Source: Leguminivora glycinivorella (taxonomy: Eukaryota > Arthropoda > Insecta > Lepidoptera > Tortricidae). Taken from it: a stretch of 64,000 nucleotides of DNA. A program made the position numbers and the translations under genes. How positions within the stretch are numbered: the stretch's first letter is position 1; each line of letters starts with the position of its first letter. Below the pieces are notes generated by a model. It saw nothing but the letters and a program-made list of their open reading frames with translations. It did not search any database and was not told the DNA's origin. Below, one piece after another: positions 24,301-33,300 of this stretch. The stretch spans positions 12,105,549 through 12,169,548 of the forward strand of contig NC_062990.1 in NCBI RefSeq assembly GCF_023078275.1, in the 5' to 3' direction.

Positions 24301-27300
24301 AAATTTATAAAAACTGAATTTTTGCTGAACTATCACTCATATATTGTAGTGTGTATGTATTGAAAACAATGAATAAATAAGTCAGTGATTGAAAAGTGGT
24401 ACCATGATGACGTCACATAGCCGTCATCCAGGGGTTTCTGTCATATATAGAAGCGCCGACGCCTTTTCGTTCTTATTTCTCAGCCATAAGGTTTTTTCAT
24501 TCGGCTTTCGGCCAATCCACGTCGGTTTAATTCGGGCAGACTATTCGGAACTATTTTTCTACATTCCAGGGCTCTATTTCTTTAAGTTCACAAAATAGCA
24601 CAAACCTATACCTGTTGATATTTTCTCGTTGACCATTCGGACTCTGCCTAAATTGTTAAAAATATCGACGACTGAAAATAAATATTTTGTATATTTGTAT
24701 TATTATACATCTAGATTTTCAATAAATTTTTCTCTCGCTGTTCGACTTCGGATGTGGACCATTTTGAAATGATATATAATGATAATATCTGGGCGACCGA
24801 GCTTCGCTCGGTTCTATTTTAATATATCACGTCTTTAGATAAAAAAAAACTCTTATAAATACAAAAACAAAAAAAAAGACAAAAAACAAAAACTTAATTT
24901 CTGGCCGGGATTCGAAACCCTGACACCTACGATCTATCTGCGTACATTAGACCGACCTCGTGCGACTGAGCTACGCGGAATCGATGCGCGCGCGGCGAAA
25001 TTAAGGACCATATTTTACGTTTACAAATGCGAAAGAAAAACTCATGAAAACTCGAAAATTCGCGTTTTCCGGGATCTAAGGCTACGCTAGATCGATTTTT
25101 CACCCCCGAAAACCCCCACAAAACAAATTTCAGCGAAATCGTTAGAGCGGTTTCCGAGATCGTCGGTATATATAAATAAATAAATAAATAAATAAATATA
25201 CAAGAATTGCTCGTTTAATAGTATAAGATATCCATCGTGTTCTATCCACTTGTTATTTTAGTCGTATTTTCCTATGACGTTTGAAATGGTCCACAAATGC
25301 AATGAATATACGTGTGACGGTTAATAGTCGAATATTCCAAAATAAATGTTTACTACTCAAGGTGCATTGGGATAATTCCGAACGACAAATAATCTGATGT
25401 GTCTTTCCATCTTAAGTATAACGTTAGAAAAATCTGACAGAGCGATATGAGTTTGTTTTATATTTATAGTCCATATCTTTTTGAATTGCCCTAATGCACT
25501 TTAAATTATTTAATCGTTCTGTGATTACGTTGTCGTAAACTTGTATCGAAATAGAAAACTAGTTTCTTAAAAATATCAGTTGAAAGAACTGACATATAGT
25601 TAAATGTCTTAAAGGAATATTGACTCGTCGCACCGTGTAATGTAAACTATTTAATAAGGAGTGAGTGAGATATATCAGTATATAATGATAATTGTTTAGT
25701 TTGTAAGCGGCAGATCCTAATAGCTTTGGTACAAATACTCAGTAGATGTTACCACGTAGAGACACTACATACGAACTTATCCCATGTCCCAGATAGGTGT
25801 GTACGAACTTACCCGCGTCCCAGATAGTGTAGAATAATGAATAGGCCAGAACTGTTGATAGGGAAAGGATTCTTAAAGTGCTTACATACGTTCTCACCGC
25901 ATCAAGGTCATCGACATACTATTCTGTAAGGGCATAGATTAAATTTAAGATCATACCATCCCATACATTAAAATCCGACCGCCTAAGAACGCGCATATAC
26001 TACACCACACATAGATGGCGCCACAAAAAATGCCTTGTTGCCATCGATTATTTGTAGATTGGCGTTAAGTGTCACTTTCGAACCATAAATCTATGTCATA
26101 AATAAGTGACACTTAACGCCATCTACAAGTATAATCGAAAGGTACAAGACATTTTTTTTGTGGCGCCTCTATGTGTGGTGTAGTGTATGCGCGTTCTTAA
26201 GCGGTTGCATTTTAATGTGTGGGATCGTATGATCTTATATTTAATCTATGGTAAGGGTCTCTCCGACGGAATCAGCTTTCGAACCAAAAATCGCTCCTTA
26301 GTATGCACATGCGTACGGCTGCGTTCAGCGACGATGACGCGTAAGCGTTTTACGAGCGATTTTGGGTCGGCTAGAGCCGATTCCGCGTCGATACGTGGGA
26401 GCCCTAAGTGGAAGCGAGAAAGAGGTATTTTTTTCTCGCTCTCACTTACGTGAAAAATCCAAGGTGTGGTCGTTTGTTAGCAACTTAAGGTGAGAGGCTA
26501 GTGATGAATGATCTCTGCGATCTCTCAAATGTTAGATCCAAGTATATAACTCTCATCTGTCTTGTCAATGTCTTATATATATTACACCCAGTCAGGAAAG
26601 TATTTAAAAAAAAAATTGCCAAGTTTTTTTTGTCATTGTAAGTGCAATAATATTTGTGACCTCATCTGGGTAAAGGGACACTTATTGTCGATGGCGCTTA
26701 CGTCCCGCGTCTTCGTATTTGTACACGAACATCGCTCAGAACGCCGTAAGCGCCATCGACAATAAGGTCTCTTTACCCAGATAATGTCACATTTTTTTAC
26801 TTTAAAACTGAGCAGTTAGAAGTTTTGTGGTATTGCCTTAATTAAACTAAATAGACACTATTATTATAATGGTTCTAATGGTTATAATTATGCCTACATT
26901 TGTCCTACCCACAGAACATAGACCACCGTTATGTGCCGCGTAGGCAGGAGGCAAAACAACCATTTCAAGACCACGTTAAAATGATGATTCGATGAAAGAG
27001 TACTTCTATCATTATATAATCAGACAGACTCTGTACGTACTTAACACGTACATAAAAGTCATAATTTGATAGAAATTTGACGTTTAAAATTACGCTTGCG
27101 CATCAAACTCTGGCAATTTAGATTGGTCTGATAAAAGGTATAATATATAAATGACAGTTGACATATTATGTTAGCGGCCTATTCCACAGTTTTCCATATT
27201 TAAAACTTTTTAGGGTTCCGTACTTTGTTTTCTTGTAGCATTAAAAATCGTTGTACATATTTGTACATTTGACATTTTTGTGTGTTTAAGTGTGAACAAA

Positions 27301-30300
27301 AACATCTAAATAGGTTTGTGAAATAGATACGTATGTGTTCTTGACTCTTTATATACTACATAGTGATATATAGACCATTTGTTATACGTAATAATTTGTG
27401 TAAATTTATTTATTTAAATCTGTTTACTATATTTACATTTTATTTTCTCAAATTATCAATATTTTTTCCAGTTTTGACTTAAATCAGAAATTAAAATAAT
27501 GTTTATTCAAATTATATTAATATAAACGTGCAATCTTTTCTTATATTTTGTGTAGAGTACATCGGGTACATATTAAAACTAGTAACCGAAGTAAAAATGC
27601 TTTAGTAACCAAATTTATTGTTTGAAGAAATCTTTCGGTATTTTTTAAAAGTGTGCAACAAACAAAAATAATGTGTATTCTTATTCGTTGGTATAATATT
27701 GATCATTAGATTTATATAGTAATTTTGTCTCTCATAATGTATCCGAAGTATTTTACATATGACTCTTATGTGTTGGAATTCTAATCATATGTATATATTC
27801 TTGAAAAGTGTAAAAATCCCGTATTGATGGCAAAACTTAGGTGCTGGATAGTTTGAACGTTTGGTTCACTTTAATTCCATCGTTACGATTTTTAAATGTA
27901 CCAAAAACATAAAAATACACGAATTAAATTTAATTTTAGAGGAAATTGCCGTTTTATGTAACTTTTTGGGCAGATACATAGTTTTACGACATTTATTAGC
28001 TTTTTTATTTCTAAATGTTGCAAATAATATCTAAATCACTGATAAACTATATTTTTAGTTGATTTTCTATTGCAGCGATAAAATTATGCTACGAAATTTG
28101 TATTAAGTAGTTAAAAATAGAAAAATATATTTATGATGAAAATATTTATGACTGCGGTACAGATTCAGTTAAGTACCTAAAACGGCAGTTTTCTTTAAAA
28201 AAAACTTATAAACAGAAAACGACAAGGTAATATTTTTATATAAAACCCGGATAACACACACACGCAAACAGTGCATTATAATTTCTTTGAGCATTTCTCT
28301 ACTTAAAGTAATTCTGTTATTATGAAGGCTAAATGCAATACATTGTAATGTAGTCTAAGATTAGTTAGTTTATGTAATTTAGTAATTTTATATTTTGAGA
28401 TTTTTTCATCCCTCGGCGTTTTCGGTTGACATTGTATTGCTTGGCATCGCATTTTTAGTTTAATTTCATCGATTATAAGCTATTGTGTTGAATATTTTAT
28501 ATGTGTATTATAAAATTTATAACTACGAAAGTTATCGCAGTTTAGTTAAATTATAATCAGTATTTATCGTACTTTTCTGTCCTCCGGCCGGAAAGCGTCA
28601 TATTTCAGGCCGCTGCGCTAAACGAAGTTACCGCTTCCCGGCTTTGTCGAACTGAAAAATAGTATACACACCTTGGCCACTAAATAAGCAAAAAACATCT
28701 TAGTTCAGATATTTGTTGACCTCCAATTACATGTGATCTGATTTGAGACATTTCTTACTTTACTGGCCTAACGCACAGGTCCCATCGCGAGCTAAACTCT
28801 GTCAAACAAGTCTGTCAGTAAATAAGAACAAAGAAAACTATATGCATCCTTTTCTTTAGGGTGCTAGAGAAAAGGATACCTATAGTTTTCTTAGTTCTTA
28901 TTTACTGACAGACTTGATTGACAGAGTATAGTAAGCTATGAGCTATCGGCTATAAGAACGAACAAAATATAATCACTCCCGTGCAAATAAAAGAGACACG
29001 GCGATTTTGATAGCTCACCGCTGGCGAGTAACTATAAACATCGCCGTGTCTCTTTTATTTACACGGGAGTGATTATCTTTTGTTCGTTTTTATAGCCGAT
29101 AGCTCATAGCTTACTAACTCGTGGTGGGACCAGTGCTTAAGTATGTAATCTACTATTGCTAAACAGCAGATTCGAAGTTTTAGTAATACACATATAAATC
29201 TCAATACATTTCTTGACATTCTTATTAAAATAAATCATTGTAATGACTTCAAAATGTTTAATTATATTCGGCCATCGCATCGCATTTACATGTATATTTG
29301 ATGTTTACAACTCGTAAGGAAATGCCAAAATTGAATAATGATAGTATTTTAAAATTGGCGTGAGGTCTGTAACCGATCATGTTTGTGATACAGGATGTGT
29401 TGCTTCTCCGAATAATCAGGTTTTTCAATAACATACACTTGTGTTTTATTTTTTTACCTTTAAAATTGTTACTTGGTCGTATTTGTTACATAATTTATTA
29501 TTTGTGTTATCTATACTGCCTTCTTAAGCGGAAAAGCGCTACTTATATAAAAAAAAGAAAATAGCTAACTTATACTTATCTATAGCTGACAGTTACATTT
29601 TAAAAGACATTTATTTGGTTTTGAAATAGAGAGGGCAGTATACAAGGTATTGTAAATGTAACATAACTATCCTATATCTACGGGAGTAGATATAGGTAAA
29701 TAAGATACAATATTTGCGCAAATACGGCTAAGTATTTTTCCGACTTTGCCTACTAGATTTTTACCATAAAAAGGTAAGATACACGAAGAACTATAAAATA
29801 AAATGGTCTTGGTGTTTTAAACATTTATTTCTGCAGGAACTAACTCTCCGTAATAATAATAATTAATTACAAAAAAACACGTCACTGAGCGATCCTAAAT
29901 AGACTATTTGATTCATTTTAAAATAGTACCAAGACTTCACTAGAAGTAATATGGTTTGCCTGGTGTAGCAATAAATATAACTTTTCGAATTATTTTTATT
30001 TTACAACACTCTTTATTAGATTTTTTTTTCTTTGTTACATCAATTCATACACAAATGTTCAATATATAAAACAAATTGTCAGTATTGTGAAGTAAAAAGT
30101 TCGAAAATTATACTGATTTCAGTAGATAGGTTATTTCAAGCACTAGTTTATTTAAGTTGGGGCCACGCAAAACTCGATTACTCTTGACCCTGCCTCCAAG
30201 CGTTTTTTTTTCGTGGCTCTCCTATTAGGTAACTATCTTAGCCTGATAAGGTAGGGCCTCGAAAAACGCGATTACGCTTGACGCTAGCAGCTACTAGCGA

Positions 30301-33300
30301 TATTTTCGTGGCTCTTCTAGGTTTTTTAGCTTGAGACTAGCTTGTAAGCACAATTGTAGACGTAGGTATTTATTTAACAGCCTCTCCGTGTTGGGGGAGT
30401 CGACCACTCGGCAGAAACCGCGCATATTCTCCTCGCTGGACATTCAGCGGAGGTAGGCGAGCTCGGACTCATGGTTTTGGTCAGCGGCGTGCTGTGGTCT
30501 TGATCATACATTTTTGAAATTTACGTATTTTATAATTGGCCATATTAACTTTTAAACTCACACCTCGCTAACCAATTATAGTACTCCGAAAGTTTACGCT
30601 TGACAATTACGTCGCACGCTATATTCTAATAAAACAATAAAATGGCGGGTTGCGTCAGCGCCGTGCGTACGCGTACACGTGTACACGCTCGAAGTGTGTA
30701 TTTTGTGGCCCATCGGTCCTATGTACAGTCAACCAATTGGAACTCTAGGCCACTGTAGAACTATGTCATAGTGACGTTATAAATCAGATTGTAAGAAATC
30801 TCGTACGACGTATCGACGTGATCCAAATGTACAAACTTAACGGGAATTGCTGATATATAATTATAATGAACCTATCGCTCAGAAAAAAAGTTGATAATGA
30901 GGTAACCATAAGTTTATTTCCAAGAAAATACAGTCATGTATACAATTAAACTGACCTCCACACTAGGCAGATGCCTGTCCCGTGGAAGTCCATAACTATT
31001 ATCAATATTATTACTATATTAGGAGTAAGTAGGTATTTCGTATTTTACGAAAGTTGTATGTTTGAAGAGGCCACAGCACGTCCATGAAACCAAGTTTTAT
31101 TCAGTTTTTCGAAAGTTTTGTGTGAAATGATGTTTTCCAACCGATTTTATGTTCTTTATTAAAATGTTAACTAAAATTTAACTTTTCAACGGCTGTCATT
31201 GCATTTAAGAGGGTTTATAGTTTTGTTTTTTTTCTTTTGTTATTTTGTTTTGCCAAGTTACATTATTTTTTAAATTTAATAATTTTTTATATAACTTGGT
31301 GTATTTTTTTGAATTATGGGGATACCAAGTAAGAGCAAGGCATAAAATCGGATGGATTACTTGTGATTAACAGAGATCATAACAGTTTTGCTTTTTTCCA
31401 AATTTTCCGAGCCAACATATGCCAGTTCTACTAATTTTTGCGTGTTTTTTGAATTTTGAAGAAATTTGGAAAATTTTGAGTTATTACATTTATCTCTTTG
31501 TCCAAGTGCGATAGCATGTAGTATTTTGTATTTTAGCGAACTGCAAGGTAAGTGTGTCTCAAGCATGAGTTAAGGTTTTTTTAGAAAGCTGCTGTTTTTG
31601 TGTGCTACTGCGTGCTTTCCATTTTTTTGTGAACCCTTTTTTATTTTGGATTTTTGTATTCAGCTGAAAATAAATTGGCTTTTATTTATTGAAAACCGTA
31701 AGTTTAGGTTGTTAATAGTGTTTTTGTATCCTTAAAATACCGCAAAAATATGTGACACGCTCTTATGCCTCACAAAAGATTGTGTTATATTTTTTTTGTG
31801 GCCCTACTTGTTCAATATAGGTACTATTGTAGGTTACTGTAGATACAATTAATATCTTTATAATGTTCTTAATTTCTAAAAAACTTTGTTGTAAAATTGA
31901 CCTAAACTTACGGGATTTTATTCTTTACAAAATTTTCATTATATTGTTTACTGTAAATAAATACACGAATAAAAAAACTGTGATCAGCTCGATACAAACG
32001 CGATGCGGCACAGTGGCGCCCCCTGTTAGTTACCCGTCTGTTTCATTTTAGGCCGTTGGATGCAACCACCCCGAAGCATGCCGTAGGCGCTAGTCCACAA
32101 ACCTTGCTTGGGTAATTATCATTTTATTTTCATTTTACGTTTTTATAATACTAGTACATATACCATCAAAGTACTGGCCAAAATTGTAGGAGCAGCTAGC
32201 TGAAGTGGCAATCGTTGGCGCTACTTGGCGTTCGTAACGCAGGCTCTGTCGCGCCAACGCGGAAAAGCGATAGAGAGAGCGCTACAAGCGATTGCGACCT
32301 TGGCTAGGGTACCCAGGGTGCCTAGGCATGTTACTAATCGCTTACGCACCGTAGCGAATGAAGTCTCTGTTGCACTAGTAATTCAAAGTGATGAGACTCG
32401 TTCGAGATCGTGTCGTTCGCCATGGAGCGAACGATTGCCATATTGGCTATACCCTGTTGAAAATATAGTTGGCATTCAAAACTTTGATATAGTGAAATAC
32501 AATCAAAGGTTTTGGTTATGTCCAATATATTTTCAATTATCGATTCACCAAAGTTGAATGAAAATGGTGAAAATGGAGGATATTTCATTTCTACTTACAA
32601 TTACTTGTAGAAATAGTTGACCTCACTGCAAACAAAGTTGTAGGCAGAAAAGGGGATCTTCGGTTACCTCTGCAGCTAAATAAGAGTATATGTATTTTTA
32701 CATATTGATGATCAATTTACGTCAACTTTGGAGAATTGAACTTTTCTTTGGTTAGATTAAAAGGAACGGAGTATTTTTGTTATGTTTTTATTTGGAAAGA
32801 GCATGGTTGGACTTCGGAAGATTTTATGTCATACATATTTATGTTTTGATACTTTCTTTGTACTTTACTAAAGGTAAGTTTAGAGTTAGATATATTTAGG
32901 TACAGTACAGTTATTTTCTAATCAATAAATGTATCAACTTGTATACACTACAATATCAATATCCGGCTGTCTCTGAAGAGAGAAAAGTCAATGACTTCTT
33001 TCGAATTTTGAAACCAAGTAAGCAACATTTGGAACTTCAAAACCTATAATGGTTTTCAGCAATTGCCTTAGAAATCTAAGGATTCATCCATTTATTACAT
33101 AACTAGTACACTCTATCTATTAAAAAAAACCGCATCAGAAACCGTTGCGTAGTTTTAAAGATTTAAGCATACATAGGGACATAGGGACAGAGAAAGCGAC
33201 TTTGTTTTATACTATGTAGTGATAGTGATAGTACGAGTATAAATTTTAATGTAGCCATCTTTTTCCCATGAAATAGTGTGACATAGGGTCCAAAAACTCG

